From contig NZ_CP102382.1 in assembly GCF_024628805.1 (NCBI RefSeq), positions 1,984,001 through 2,048,000 of the forward strand: a DNA stretch of 64,000 nt, read 5' to 3'. Each line of letters opens with the position of its first letter. Position 1 is the first letter of the stretch. Below are positions 26,759 to 35,319 of this stretch, in pieces. The stretch is from Paenimyroides aestuarii. Lineage in GTDB: Bacteria > Bacteroidota > Bacteroidia > Flavobacteriales > Flavobacteriaceae. Below the pieces are notes generated by a model. It ran no database searches and was not told where the DNA came from. It worked only from the letters and a program-made list of their open reading frames with translations. Position numbers and translations under genes: made by a program.

Positions 26759-27049
26759 ATGAAAAAAGATTTAATTTTACGAGAAAAATTAGCCATTAAA
26801 CGCACGCATTTAGCCAATCAAACCACATTACTTGCATTTTTGCGAACCGCAATGTATTTCTTTGTAGCGGGCTTATCGATCAATGAATTTTTAATTTTTG
26901 ATAAAAATCATTTGGTTGCAATGGGTATGTATATATTTTCGTTACTCATTCTTTTTTATGGAGGAATTAGTTTTGTGAAGCAGCGCAAATGGATTTCGGA
27001 GCATGAAATTCACATTGGCGATTATAAATTAGCATACGAAAAGGAATAA
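26759..27049 (+). CDS. DUF202 (YidH-type) small membrane protein
   Basis: 96 residues. The family signature is the motif HLANQTTLLAFLRTAM (residues 19-34; relatives have LANERTFLAWLRT), followed by two membrane segments (about 31-47 and 57-77) and a charged C-terminal tail. The inner-membrane location follows from these helices; no biochemical role is established for the family. It is followed after 3 bp by an FKBP gene in the same direction. Confidence 0.85.
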   Translation: MKKDLILREKLAIKRTHLANQTTLLAFLRTAMYFFVAGLSINEFLIFDKNHLVAMGMYIFSLLILFYGGISFVKQRKWISEHEIHIGDYKLAYEKE

Positions 27050-27052
27050 ATT

Positions 27053-27487
27053 ATGAGTGTAGCAGCATTATTATTAAAGCGTAAACAAGAATTAGCAGAA
27101 AAAAATAAACGCGAAGGCAATGTTTATCGGGAAACTTTTACCCAGCTAGAAGGAGTCACCGTACTTCCAAGTGGTGTTATGTATCGAATAACTGAAGAAG
27201 GAACGGGAATTTGCCCCACTCTTGAAAGCAAAGTGCGTTGCCACTATCACGGAACCAATGTCCAGGGCGAAGTATTTGATAGTTCTGTTGAAAGAGCAAA
27301 ACCCGCCGATTTTCAAATTAATAAATTAATAAAAGGTTGGCAGGAAGTAATGCCATTACTTAAAGTAGGCTCTAAAGCTGAAATAGTAATACCGGCCGAG
27401 AGTGCATACGGCGAAGAACAAATTTCAAAAGAAATAGGACCAAATAGTACGCTGGTTTTTCAAGTAGAATTAATAGGAGTTTTGTAA
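27053..27487 (+). CDS. FKBP-type peptidyl-prolyl isomerase, cytoplasmic
   Basis: 144 residues without signal peptide: an N-terminal charged helix (about 6-25, LLLKRKQELAEKNKREGN), then one FKBP domain with the active-site residues of the FkpA/FklB type (VRCHYHGTNVQGEVFDSS, GWQEVMPLLKVGSKAEIVIPAESAYG, NSTLVFQVELIGVL). Relatives with this charged N-terminal helix are FklB-like dimers. It should act on prolines of cytoplasmic proteins, in contrast to the exported immunophilins at 7.5-10.2 kb. Same transcript as DUF202; ends at a hairpin. Confidence 0.9.
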   Translation: MSVAALLLKRKQELAEKNKREGNVYRETFTQLEGVTVLPSGVMYRITEEGTGICPTLESKVRCHYHGTNVQGEVFDSSVERAKPADFQINKLIKGWQEVMPLLKVGSKAEIVIPAESAYGEEQISKEIGPNSTLVFQVELIGVL

Positions 27488-27492
27488 AACAG

Positions 27493-27515
27493 AGGTCAGA
27501 ATAATCTGACCTTTG
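27493..27515. terminator. Hairpin between the convergent FKBP gene and secreted-protein gene
   Basis: AGGTCAGA / TCTGACCT, an 8-bp perfect stem with an ATAA loop; followed by TTTG on the plus strand. Confidence 0.65.
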
Positions 27516-27553
27516 TTGGTATAACTGATACTAAAGGCTTGTACAAAAAACGA

Positions 27554-27937
27554 TCAATCCACATTGCTACCTTGTTGTTCATCTTCTATAAAAAGTTGCA
27601 CTTTGCTAACAATGCTGCGCAGGATTTCTTCTCGTTTGTTTGCTGTTCCAATTTCCTGAATAGACAGTTTATTTGGTAAGGTGGCAATGTCATTCGTAAG
27701 TTGTTTTGCCATGATATTTACTCTAATACCCACAATTGCATCTTCGGGAACATCTTTGAAAACATTGGTTAAATTGGTTCGCCAATCAAAACCCTTTAAA
27801 TCTTGAAAGCGATCCGCATTTATGGTCATAAAAACCGTTTTTACTTTGTCAACAATCTCAATTTCGGTTTTAACCTCTTGTGCATGAACAGCAGGAATTC
27901 CTGCTAAAAAAAGTGCCAATACTATTAATTTTTTCAT
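27554..27937 (-). CDS. Small hypothetical secreted protein, 127 residues
   Basis: It has a signal peptide (MKKLIVLALFLAGIPAVHAQ) and a short mature domain of about 107 residues. The visible segments (VKTVFMTINADRFQDLKGF, VGIRVNIMAKQLTNDIATLP) suggest an alpha/beta domain; I do not recognise the family. The acidic, unstructured tail ends SNVD. It is flanked by a small lipoprotein gene 86 bp upstream, but a shared transcript is uncertain. Confidence 0.65.
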   Translation of the reverse strand: MKKLIVLALFLAGIPAVHAQEVKTEIEIVDKVKTVFMTINADRFQDLKGFDWRTNLTNVFKDVPEDAIVGIRVNIMAKQLTNDIATLPNKLSIQEIGTANKREEILRSIVSKVQLFIEDEQQGSNVD

Positions 27938-28023
27938 GATTCAATTCTTTTTTTATTAAAGGTATAAAAAAAAGATGAAAAAACCGCATAAATATGCTAG
28001 TGTTAATAATCCAATAACAAAAT

Positions 28024-28398
28024 TTATTGTTGAATCTTTGTAATTGTTCCTTTTTGTTTGTTAACATCGCCCACAATACTATATTCAAAGGTATAGCCGT
28101 TAACAGTTGTCGTCAAAATTTTCATTTGAACAGCTTTTTGTTCAGACATATTTCTTGGATTGATTTTTTGCAATACATATTCGCAATCATTAACCCAACG
28201 AATACTTGCCGTATCGGTTCTTCCGTTATATGTTTCAATTTCATACATATCTGTGCGAACAAAAGTAGAAGTGTGTTTTTCACCATTGATTTCTTGTTCA
28301 AACAAAAAAGTTCCGGTTTTAAAGTCGGTGCACTTTCTTTCTTGATTGTAGCAACTTGCCAGAAAAACCGAACATATTAATATACATAATTTCTTCAT
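28024..28398 (-). CDS. Small lipoprotein of unknown function (often mislabelled DNA topoisomerase IV)
   Basis: 124 residues with a clear lipobox (FLASC, lipid Cys about 16). The mature part has CTDFKTGTFLFEQEINGEKHT and TASIRWVNDCEYVLQKINP, typical of a flavobacterial lipoprotein family that databases often name DNA topoisomerase IV; nothing in it resembles a topoisomerase. It is 2 bp downstream of the DUF6095-like gene and part of the murQ operon. Function unknown; anchored in the envelope. Confidence 0.75.
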   Translation of the reverse strand: MKKLCILICSVFLASCYNQERKCTDFKTGTFLFEQEINGEKHTSTFVRTDMYEIETYNGRTDTASIRWVNDCEYVLQKINPRNMSEQKAVQMKILTTTVNGYTFEYSIVGDVNKQKGTITKIQQ

Positions 28399-28400
28399 AA

Positions 28401-28631
28401 CTAATCGTTGAATAGACCGTTAACAATAGTTCTTAATCCTTTAAAAAATAAATACATCGCATATAAACAAATCAAACACCCCAAGATTAATACAGGATAG
28501 TAAAGCAGGTGTTCTTTATTTTTGAAAGACGAATAGATAATAATTGGACCAACAAACATGAGTGGAATGGCAATAAAAACTTTTTGCAGACCTTTGTAAA
28601 TACGCGTTTTATCAGCTTTTGGTGTTTCCAT
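28401..28631 (-). CDS. Small two-helix membrane protein (DUF6095-like)
   Basis: 76 residues with two membrane helices (about 16-35 and 44-66) joined by a short loop (KNKEHLLYYP), and a charged N-terminus. It resembles flavobacterial DUF6095 proteins that sit next to murQ. Its start codon shares a base with the murQ stop (TAATG arrangement), so translation is probably coupled. Role unknown. Confidence 0.75.
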   Translation of the reverse strand: METPKADKTRIYKGLQKVFIAIPLMFVGPIIIYSSFKNKEHLLYYPVLILGCLICLYAMYLFFKGLRTIVNGLFND

Positions 28632-29443
28632 TATTTTGTATAATTAACAATTGCATTGCGCACATTTCCGTGCAAAGAAATAAGCTCTGTTGCTTGTTCT
28701 TTTGAAACATGCAGCTCATTCATTACCATTTGTATGGCTCTGTTTACTAGTTTATCGTTTGATAATTTCATATCAACCATTTTGTTGCCTTTCACATGCC
28801 CTAGTTGGATCATTGTTGCAGTAGAAATCATGTTCAACACCAACTTTTGAGCAGTACCGGCTTTCATGCGGGAACTTCCGGTTACAAATTCCGGTCCTAC
28901 TGTTACCACAATCGGAAAATGAGCTAATAAAGCCAACGGACTGCCTTCATTGCATGTGATGCCTCCTGTAGGAATTTTATTTTCGATACAAAATTTTAAA
29001 CCACCTAACACATACGGAGTTGTTCCTGATGCCGCAATACCAATAACAAAATCGTTGCTATTGATTTGGTATGATTTTAGGTCGATTTCGGCTTGGTGGA
29101 TATTGTCTTCTGCGTTTTCAACTGCTTTTCTTATCGCATCATCGCCTCCGGCAATTAAACCGATCACTTTGTCGTAAGCCACTCCAAAAGTAGGCGGACA
29201 TTCTGATGCATCAACTACACCCAATCTGCCCGATGTTCCTGCACCAATATAAAACAAACGACCGCCTTTTTTTAATTGCGAAACAATGGCATGAACCGTT
29301 TTTTCGATTTGGGGAATAGCTTTTTGAACAGCAAGCGGAACGGTTTGGTCTTCTTTATTGATGTTTGAAAGCAAATCTGCAACACTCATTTGCTCTAAAT
29401 GGTTGTAATTCGATTCGGATTCGGTGATTTTTTCAAAAAGCAT
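28631..29443 (-). CDS. murQ: N-acetylmuramic acid 6-phosphate etherase
   Basis: 270 residues containing one SIS (sugar isomerase) domain: IGAGTSGRLGVVDASECPPTFG (read as IGAGTSGRLGVV plus DASECPPTFG, about 82-103), then GIAASGTTPYV, and the GSSRMKAGTAQKLVLN motif near residue 190. It cleaves the lactyl ether of MurNAc-6P to GlcNAc-6P and D-lactate in peptidoglycan recycling, in the cytoplasm. The C-terminal UBA-like helical piece of longer homologues is shortened. First gene of an operon with two small membrane/lipid-anchored proteins. Confidence 0.94.
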   Translation of the reverse strand: MLFEKITESESNYNHLEQMSVADLLSNINKEDQTVPLAVQKAIPQIEKTVHAIVSQLKKGGRLFYIGAGTSGRLGVVDASECPPTFGVAYDKVIGLIAGGDDAIRKAVENAEDNIHQAEIDLKSYQINSNDFVIGIAASGTTPYVLGGLKFCIENKIPTGGITCNEGSPLALLAHFPIVVTVGPEFVTGSSRMKAGTAQKLVLNMISTATMIQLGHVKGNKMVDMKLSNDKLVNRAIQMVMNELHVSKEQATELISLHGNVRNAIVNYTK

Positions 29444-29519
29444 AATGCACGTATTTTATACAAATTTACAAAAATTTAATAAGCGTGGGTATTTATAAGG
29501 ATAAAACAAATATTCGTAG

Positions 29520-29527
29520 TATTTTTG
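29520..29527 (+). promoter_or_regulatory. -7 element of rnpB
   Basis: TATTTTTG, a perfect TAnnTTTG, ending 6 bp before the paired 5' end of the RNase P RNA. Confidence 0.6.
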
Positions 29528-29532
29528 CAAAC

Positions 29533-29829
29533 AAGTAGACCACCTTATCGCTGGCTTTGGTCAGAGGAAAGTCTGGGCACCATAGAGCAGAATAGCGGGT
29601 AACGCCCGTCCGCCGTGAGGTGAGGACAAGTGCAACAGAAAGTATGTACAGTTCGGCTGTAGTGAAACCAGGTAAACTCTATTCGGTGAAATGCCATGTA
29701 AACCAACATTAAGTGCTGCTCGCGCAAGTTGGAGGGTAGGCAGATAGAACTTTTGAGTAATTGAAAGTGTAGATAAATGATAAGGACATGCTTTGAGCGA
29801 TGTACAGAACCCGGCTTATAGGTCTACTT
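29533..29829 (+). ncRNA. rnpB: RNase P RNA
   Basis: The 5' AAGTAGACC pairs with the 3' GGTCTACTT, forming P1. Conserved core elements are present in order: CAGAGGAAAGTCTGGGC (P4 5' side, CRI), GTGCAACAGAAAG, AGTGAAACCAGGTAAAC, and ACAGAACCCGGCTTATAGG (P4 3' side, CRV). At about 297 nt this is a small type A-like RNA. It processes tRNA 5' ends, and the five-tRNA cluster follows on the opposite strand. Confidence 0.96.
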
Positions 29830-29855
29830 TATTTTAGATATTTACTATTTTATAT

Positions 29856-29895
29856 AAACAAAAAATCTGAAGCGAACACTTCAGATTTTTTGTTT
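29856..29895. terminator. Strong terminator between rnpB and the convergent tRNA cluster
   Basis: A perfect 17-bp stem (AAACAAAAAATCTGAAG with its inverted copy) with a CGAACA loop; T-runs on both strands make it bidirectional. Confidence 0.9.
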
Positions 29896-29924
29896 ATCTA
29901 TTTATTGCCGTAATTTTCGTTTTG

Positions 29925-30010
29925 TACTCAAGGCGGGACTTGAACCCGCACGAACATTACTGTTCACTGGATTTTAAGTCCAGCGTGTCTACCAATTCCA
30001 CCACTCGAGC
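29925..30010 (-). tRNA. tRNA-Leu (anticodon TAA), copy 1
   Basis: 86 nt, with acceptor GCTCGAG / CTTGAGT, a long variable arm (GTGAACAGTAATGTTCGT region), and anticodon loop around CTTAAAA giving anticodon TAA. The CCA end is not encoded. Identical to the two other Leu copies at 30120 and 30366. Confidence 0.97.
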
Positions 30011-30026
30011 AGATAAATAGATTTTG

Positions 30027-30099
30027 AGCGAAAAACGGGGTTCGAACCCGCGACCTCAACCTTGGCAAGGTTGCGCTCTACCAACTGAGCTATTTTCGC
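30027..30099 (-). tRNA. tRNA-Gly (anticodon GCC), copy 1
   Basis: 73 nt, acceptor GCGAAAA / TTTTCGC; anticodon stem CAACC/GGTTG with loop TTGCCAA. T-arm GCGGGTTCGAACCCCG. CCA not encoded. Confidence 0.97.
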
Positions 30100-30119
30100 A
30101 TACATTAAAAAAACGTTAG

Positions 30120-30205
30120 TACTCAAGGCGGGACTTGAACCCGCACGAACATTACTGTTCACTGGATTTTAAGTCCAGCGTGTCTACCAATTCCACCACT
30201 CGAGC
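30120..30205 (-). tRNA. tRNA-Leu (anticodon TAA), copy 2
   Basis: Identical in sequence to copies 1 and 3, 195 bp from copy 1. Confidence 0.97.
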
Positions 30206-30221
30206 AATTGTATCAACGTTG

Positions 30222-30294
30222 AGCGAAAAACGGGGTTCGAACCCGCGACCTCAACCTTGGCAAGGTTGCGCTCTACCAACTGAGCTATTTTCGC
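30222..30294 (-). tRNA. tRNA-Gly (anticodon GCC), copy 2
   Basis: Identical in sequence to copy 1, again paired with an upstream Leu gene; offset from copy 1 is also 195 bp. Confidence 0.97.
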
Positions 30295-30365
30295 GTCTGT
30301 ATTTTTAGTTTATAAAGAACTTGGATTGCAAATTTATAAATAATTTTATTATCTGCAAAAAAAAG

Positions 30366-30451
30366 TACTCAAGGCGGGACTTGAACCCGCACGAACATTA
30401 CTGTTCACTGGATTTTAAGTCCAGCGTGTCTACCAATTCCACCACTCGAGC
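30366..30451 (-). tRNA. tRNA-Leu (anticodon TAA), copy 3
   Basis: Identical to copies 1 and 2; it is the first gene of the tRNA array in the direction of transcription. Confidence 0.97.
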
Positions 30452-30494
30452 AAAGAACTTACAAAGAGCATTTTTATGTGCTGTATTGCGAGTG

Positions 30495-30524
30495 CAAATA
30501 TAATAGGTTTATTTTATTTTGCAA
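30495..30524 (-). promoter_or_regulatory. Promoter of the tRNA array
   Basis: On the minus strand TTG, a 19-bp spacer and TATATTTG fit the flavobacterial consensus TTG-N19-TAnnTTTG. The start site would lie about 37 bp before the first tRNA-Leu. Confidence 0.7.
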
Positions 30525-30638
30525 GGCTTTTAAATAACTTATTTGTAATTATTTTTTAATGGTTTGATACTCTTTAATCTAACTTTTGCTTTTTTTTGAT
30601 TCGAAAGAGGTTGCTAGATATAATATAGTAATGAATTT

Positions 30639-30669
30639 AAAAAAAAGCATTGCGTTTAGGCAATGCTTT
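30639..30669 (-). terminator. Terminator of the fba-accD transcript
   Basis: AAAGCATTGC / GCAATGCTTT, a 10-bp perfect stem with a 6-nt loop, followed on the minus strand by eight T; it starts 6 bp after the accD stop. Confidence 0.85.
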
Positions 30670-30674
30670 GTTAT

Positions 30675-31529
30675 TTATCGCAAAGGTTGATTTAAAACCA
30701 AATCGATGTATTGATTCACTTTGTCTTTTAATTGTTTTCTGTGCACTACAAAGTCTAAGAAACCGTGTTCTAATAAAAATTCAGATGTTTGAAAGCCATC
30801 AGGAAGGTCTTTTCCAGTAGTGTCTTTAACGATTCTTGGTCCTGCGAAACCAATCAATGCACCTGGTTCGGCAATGTTTATATCGCCCAACATGGCATAG
30901 GAAGCAGTGGTTCCGCCGGTTGTTGGATCGGTACATAAAGAAATATATGGAATTTTAGCATCTGCCAAAAGTGCCAATTTTGCCGATGTTTTTGCCATTT
31001 GCATCAACGAATATGCAGCTTCCATCATACGTGCACCTCCTGATTTTGAAATCATCATAAAAGGAATATTGTGTTTGATGGAATGATCAATTCCGCGTGC
31101 AATTTTTTCTCCTACCACCGAACCCATTGAGCCACCGATAAAAGCAAAATCCATACAGGCTACAACTAAATCTGCGCCTTTTGATTTTCCTACGGCTACC
31201 CGAACAGCATCTTTCAATTTGGTTTTGTCTTTTGCTTCTTTTAGACGGTCGCTGTATTTTTTTGTATCAACAAACTTTAAAGGGTCTTTTGCAGTAATTG
31301 ATCCAAACAATTCTTTGTATTGATTGTCATCAAATAAAATTTCGAAATATTCTTTGCTACCAATTCGCACATGGTAATCATCTTCTGGCGAAATCCACAA
31401 GTTTCGTGCTAATTCGTCTGATTCTATGATTTTTCCCGTAGGTGATTTATACCACAAGCCTTTGGGTGTGTCTTTTTTATCTTCGGTAGGTGTTGTAATT
31501 CCTTTTTCTTTTCTTTTAAACCAAGCCAT
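30675..31529 (-). CDS. accD: Acetyl-CoA carboxylase carboxyltransferase beta subunit
   Basis: 284 residues. The crotonase-like carboxyltransferase domain is intact ([38 protein letters not shown] in two segments, [26 protein letters not shown]). It transfers carboxyl from biotin to acetyl-CoA in the first step of fatty acid synthesis, with AccA encoded elsewhere. The N-terminal zinc ribbon is degenerate: where E. coli has a CPxC...CPxC ribbon, this protein reads [10 protein letters not shown] ... ISPEDDYH, without Cys, so no zinc can be bound there. I recall the same in other Flavobacteriaceae, so this is lineage-typical, not a local mutation. fba lies 67 bp upstream. Confidence 0.93.
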   Translation of the reverse strand: MAWFKRKEKGITTPTEDKKDTPKGLWYKSPTGKIIESDELARNLWISPEDDYHVRIGSKEYFEILFDDNQYKELFGSITAKDPLKFVDTKKYSDRLKEAKDKTKLKDAVRVAVGKSKGADLVVACMDFAFIGGSMGSVVGEKIARGIDHSIKHNIPFMMISKSGGARMMEAAYSLMQMAKTSAKLALLADAKIPYISLCTDPTTGGTTASYAMLGDINIAEPGALIGFAGPRIVKDTTGKDLPDGFQTSEFLLEHGFLDFVVHRKQLKDKVNQYIDLVLNQPLR

Positions 31530-31596
31530 AGTCTATAAATTATGAATTATAAATTATGAATTGTGAACTTTATTGTAATTCGCAATTCGCAATTAA

Positions 31597-32664
31597 TTAT
31601 AATGTGTTTACATTGTTTAGATCGGCAAAAGCTTGTTCTAAACGTTTATTGAATGTTAACTCTGCTTCGCGCATCCATTTGCGTGGATCGTAATATTTTT
31701 TGTTGGGAACGTCGTCGCCTTCAGGATTTCCAATTTGTGTCATTAAATATTCTTTTTTAGAAAGGATATAATCACGCGCTCCTTCGGTGAATGCAAATTG
31801 CAAATCGGTATCGATATTCATTTTAATAACTCCGTATGATATTGCTTCGCGAATTTCTTCTAAAGTTGATCCAGAACCACCGTGGAATACAAAGTCAACC
31901 GGATTGTTTTTGGTGTTGAATTTTTCTTGAACGAATTTTTGTGAATTATCTAAAATTTTCGGGGTCAATTTCACGTTTCCTGGTTTGTAAACACCGTGCA
32001 CATTACCAAATGCTGCAGCGATGGTGAAACGTGGCGATATTTTCATTAATTCTTCGTAGGCATAAGCCACTTCTTCTGGTTGCGTGTATAGTTTTGATGA
32101 ATCCACATTAGTGTTGTCAACGCCGTCTTCTTCACCGCCTGTTATGCCTAATTCAATTTCTAAAGTCATACCAATTTTGCTCATGCGCTCTAGGTATTTT
32201 TTAGATATTTCAATATTTTCTTCGATTGGTTCTTCCGATAAATCAATCATGTGCGATGAAAATAAAGGTTTTCCTTTTTCGGCATAAAATGCTTCGCTGG
32301 CTTCTAGCAATCCATCAATCCAAGGCAATAATTTCTTTGCACAATGGTCTGTGTGTATAATTACCGTTGCACCGTATAATTCTGCTAATTCGTGAATTTG
32401 TTTTGCTCCGGCAATAGATCCAGCTATGGCAGCACGTTCGTTTTCATTGCTTAATCCTTTTCCTGCCATATACAAACCACCCCCATTTGAAAACTGAATG
32501 ATTACGGGTGCTTTTAATTTTGCAGCAGTTTCTAATACACCGTTTATTGTGCTAGACGATGTTACGTTTACTGCGGGTAATGCAAACCCTTTTTCCTTTG
32601 CATAATTGAATATTTCTTGTACTTGATCGCCGGTTGCTACGCCTGGCTTAATATTGTGTGCCAT
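31597..32664 (-). CDS. fbaA: Class II fructose-bisphosphate aldolase
   Basis: 355 residues, of the E. coli FbaA (class IIA) type and length. Zinc ligands and active site are visible: HTDHCAKK (about 110), SSHMIDLSEEP (about 142), ELGITGGEEDGVDN (about 175-188), GNVHGVYKPGNV (about 226) and FHGGSGSTLEEI with NIDTDLQ near 265-290. It interconverts fructose 1,6-bisphosphate and GAP plus DHAP in glycolysis and gluconeogenesis. Probably heads a two-gene transcript with accD. Confidence 0.95.
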   Translation of the reverse strand: MAHNIKPGVATGDQVQEIFNYAKEKGFALPAVNVTSSSTINGVLETAAKLKAPVIIQFSNGGGLYMAGKGLSNENERAAIAGSIAGAKQIHELAELYGATVIIHTDHCAKKLLPWIDGLLEASEAFYAEKGKPLFSSHMIDLSEEPIEENIEISKKYLERMSKIGMTLEIELGITGGEEDGVDNTNVDSSKLYTQPEEVAYAYEELMKISPRFTIAAAFGNVHGVYKPGNVKLTPKILDNSQKFVQEKFNTKNNPVDFVFHGGSGSTLEEIREAISYGVIKMNIDTDLQFAFTEGARDYILSKKEYLMTQIGNPEGDDVPNKKYYDPRKWMREAELTFNKRLEQAFADLNNVNTL

Positions 32665-32707
32665 ATTTATAGGTTGTGTGTTTTTAAAATTTGTGTGTAT
32701 TAGCTTA

Positions 32708-32715
32708 CAAAAATA
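32708..32715 (-). promoter_or_regulatory. -7 element of fbaA
   Basis: TATTTTTG on the minus strand, a perfect TAnnTTTG 44 bp upstream of the fbaA ATG. Confidence 0.5.
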
Positions 32716-32724
32716 GTAATTTTA

Positions 32725-35283
32725 TTAAAACGGATAATTAATTCCTACATTTAAAACGGTTTTACTTAAATTCCATTCTTTAAACCATTTGTTTCCAGGC
32801 TCGTTTGCGGGGTTGTAGGTTTTGAAACCCAAATCGCATCGAACCACAAAAAAAGAAAAATCATAGCGAATTCCCAACCCTGTTCCCAAGGCAATGTCTT
32901 TCAATGATTCTAATCCGGTAAAGGTCATTTCTTCGTCTTCAATATCATCTAAAGCGTTCCAAATGTTTCCTGCGTCGGCAAAAAGGGCTAAATTCCATGG
33001 GCCAGAAACATTGAAGCGGTATTCTGCATTGAAAGCTAGTTTCATGTTTGCTTCGTTAAAATCTAGGATACTGCCGCTGCGCCCAGGACCTAAGCGGTAG
33101 GACTGCCAAGCACGGTTGTCGTTGGTTCCACCCGCAAAATAGCTTCGCGAAAAGGGTATGTTGTCTGAATTGCCAAAGGGAACCGCAATACCGGCAAATG
33201 CCCGCAATGCCAAAACGTTTTGATTGCCTAAATCAATATATTTTACAAAATCTACTTCTCCTTTAATATATTGGGAATATGCCACATCTAAAATGGTATT
33301 TTTATTTGATGTATTGACTTTGTTATTCGATTTTGCCAATAGATTTAATAGACTTCCTGCTGATTCTAACTTGGTGCGAAAGGTGAAAAAATCTTGATCT
33401 TTAATATTGAATCGGTTGGAATAAGTATAAACAATATTACTTGCTAAGATAAGGTTGTTTTCGGTTAATCGCAGCTTTCGTTCAGCAATACTTAAAATGG
33501 TTCTAATGTCTTCTTCATTAGCATTAGTGTTTCCACTTAAAACATCAAACATAAATAAATCGGCGCCGCTGTTGGCAATATTCAAATTGCCGTTTTGGTC
33601 TAAATAATCTGGATTGGTATTGGTGGTTTGCGCAATTTCGTTCAATCTATTATAGGAAGATCGATACACATTGAAATAGTTTCCAGGATTCATGTTTCGA
33701 ACAAATTGCAAATTAAAAACATCAAAACTAATGGTGTTTCTGCGTTTGTACGACCAACTGTAATTATAAATTCCGGTAAGATTTTGCTTGTCTAAACCAA
33801 TGTTTTGCTGATTGAAAAATCCTAAACTTAATGAAGTATTAGGAAAAGAGGTGCGATCGATGATTTTATCGATTTGGTTTGAAAAAAATACAAATCGCGG
33901 AAAAGTAAGTTTTACATCGGCACCATATTCTAAAATATCAAAAAAGGTGTTTTGAACACTGCGATATCTCGATGCAGATGATCCAATGTTTCCACGAAAG
34001 CTTACATCTAAAATTTCGGCTCCTTTAAACAAATTTCGAAACATAAAACCAATACTTCCTTCAATACCAAAATCTTGAATATTGGAATGGCTTACATCGA
34101 TCGATGGATTAAAGGTGATTCTTTTACGAGGGTTTAGGGTAATGTTGGCAATAAGGCTTTTTCCTAAGCTATCAGCCGGATCGGGAATGTATTCAATAGT
34201 AGGATAATTAAAAACTTTTAGATTACTCAATGAACGCGAAGTGATTAACCTTCGGATGTCAGAAAAATAAGTGTCTTTGTCAATAAAAACCGCATTTCGC
34301 AACACTTTTGGTTTATAGCTCAATGGTCCTTTGCTATAAATATTTAGGTCTTTATACGCTATCGAATCTGTAATCACTTGCGTTTCTGCCGATGTATTGC
34401 TTGTGAAAATATTCACCCTGCTTATTTTATACAATTTAAAAGGTTCGGTAGTAAGGGTGTCGCCTTGTTTAATGCTTTTATTATCAATGTTTAAATAGAT
34501 ATCAGCCGTGTGATTTTGCTTTAAAGTGTCCATCACATAGTTAATGTATGTTTTCTGAAAATCGTAAGCCCCATTATTTCTAAAGAAAGATGTAATGCGA
34601 TCGCGTTCTTCGTCTAATTTTGCTGCGTTGTACTGAGCTCCTTTTTTAATAATGCTGGCGCGTCTATTGGTTTTATAAAGCGAATCTAATTCGGTTGATT
34701 GCACCATCACAGCAATACTGTCATACACATAAGCTTTGCCGGTATCCACCTTGTATAAAGCACTTATTTTTTTTGGTTTGATGCTGTCTAATTCATAAGA
34801 AACCTTAGTGTTGAAATATCCTTGGTTAAAATAATGATTTTTTAAACGAATTACAGATTTATTGGTGCGCTCTTGGTTAAATATTACCGGCGCTTCGCCA
34901 AGCTCTTTCAAGGTTTTTCCTAAACCCGAAACAAAAAACGAAGTACCCAAACGATCTACTTGCTTCGCAGAAAGCAATTTAGTTAAAAAACGTTCGGTTT
35001 TTCGGTGTTTGTCTAACCACGCTTGATAGCTAGAATCGGGGTTCACCTTAGCCATGTTATACATTTGTAAACGCAGGCGATAACCTAACAGATTGCTGTT
35101 TGGCTGCTGGTATAAAAGCTGTGTTACGGTTTCGCTTTTCTCTTTTTTATTATTCACCACAATTTCGTTTTCCATTAACAGGCGTTCTTCATTAGAAACA
35201 CGCTTAGTTAAAGAACATGCTAAAAAAAAGCTGGATATTACAGTGATAAATAGTATTTTTGATAAATTATTTTTCAAGATCAA
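32725..35283 (-). CDS. Lipidated TamA/BamA-family outer-membrane protein (TamL-like)
   Basis: 852 residues with a lipoprotein signal (FFLACSLTKRVSNEERLL, lipid Cys about 23). Next come several POTRA-like periplasmic repeats (about 130-370) and a C-terminal Omp85 barrel (about 390-852) with FADAGNIWNALDD and a final LNVGINYPF, ending in an aromatic residue as the BAM signal requires; RSYFAGGTNDNRAWQSYRLGPG fits the Omp85 L6 VRGF/Y-like loop region (read as RSYFAGGTNDNRAW and QSYRLGPG). In Bacteroidota the lipidated TamA homologue is called TamL and works with TamB in outer-membrane assembly. Divergent from the rRNA/tRNA methyltransferase gene. Confidence 0.87.
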   Translation of the reverse strand: MILKNNLSKILFITVISSFFLACSLTKRVSNEERLLMENEIVVNNKKEKSETVTQLLYQQPNSNLLGYRLRLQMYNMAKVNPDSSYQAWLDKHRKTERFLTKLLSAKQVDRLGTSFFVSGLGKTLKELGEAPVIFNQERTNKSVIRLKNHYFNQGYFNTKVSYELDSIKPKKISALYKVDTGKAYVYDSIAVMVQSTELDSLYKTNRRASIIKKGAQYNAAKLDEERDRITSFFRNNGAYDFQKTYINYVMDTLKQNHTADIYLNIDNKSIKQGDTLTTEPFKLYKISRVNIFTSNTSAETQVITDSIAYKDLNIYSKGPLSYKPKVLRNAVFIDKDTYFSDIRRLITSRSLSNLKVFNYPTIEYIPDPADSLGKSLIANITLNPRKRITFNPSIDVSHSNIQDFGIEGSIGFMFRNLFKGAEILDVSFRGNIGSSASRYRSVQNTFFDILEYGADVKLTFPRFVFFSNQIDKIIDRTSFPNTSLSLGFFNQQNIGLDKQNLTGIYNYSWSYKRRNTISFDVFNLQFVRNMNPGNYFNVYRSSYNRLNEIAQTTNTNPDYLDQNGNLNIANSGADLFMFDVLSGNTNANEEDIRTILSIAERKLRLTENNLILASNIVYTYSNRFNIKDQDFFTFRTKLESAGSLLNLLAKSNNKVNTSNKNTILDVAYSQYIKGEVDFVKYIDLGNQNVLALRAFAGIAVPFGNSDNIPFSRSYFAGGTNDNRAWQSYRLGPGRSGSILDFNEANMKLAFNAEYRFNVSGPWNLALFADAGNIWNALDDIEDEEMTFTGLESLKDIALGTGLGIRYDFSFFVVRCDLGFKTYNPANEPGNKWFKEWNLSKTVLNVGINYPF

Positions 35284-35319
35284 ATCAATTTCAACTGGTA
35301 AAATTACAATTTTTTACGA

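Noticed and set aside
26641..26817. Long N-terminal extension of the lipocalin gene
   Set aside because: It crosses the divergent DUF202 promoter and start and would put the hydrophobic N-terminal helix in the middle of the protein.
28024..28398. DNA topoisomerase IV annotation for the small lipoprotein
   Set aside because: It is a known database mislabel; the protein has a lipobox and no topoisomerase domain.
29893..30022. Ten-base inverted repeat (ATCTATTTAT) flanking the first tRNA-Leu
   Set aside because: Too short and AT-rich, and not repeated at the other tRNA copies, so probably chance and not an integration site.
30321..30503. Short plus-strand open frame in the tRNA array
   Set aside because: It is antisense to the third tRNA-Leu and has no coding character.
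31530..31596. Short AATTATGAATT-type repeats between fbaA and accD
   Set aside because: They look like simple slippage repeats in AT-rich DNA; no structure or promoter could be supported.
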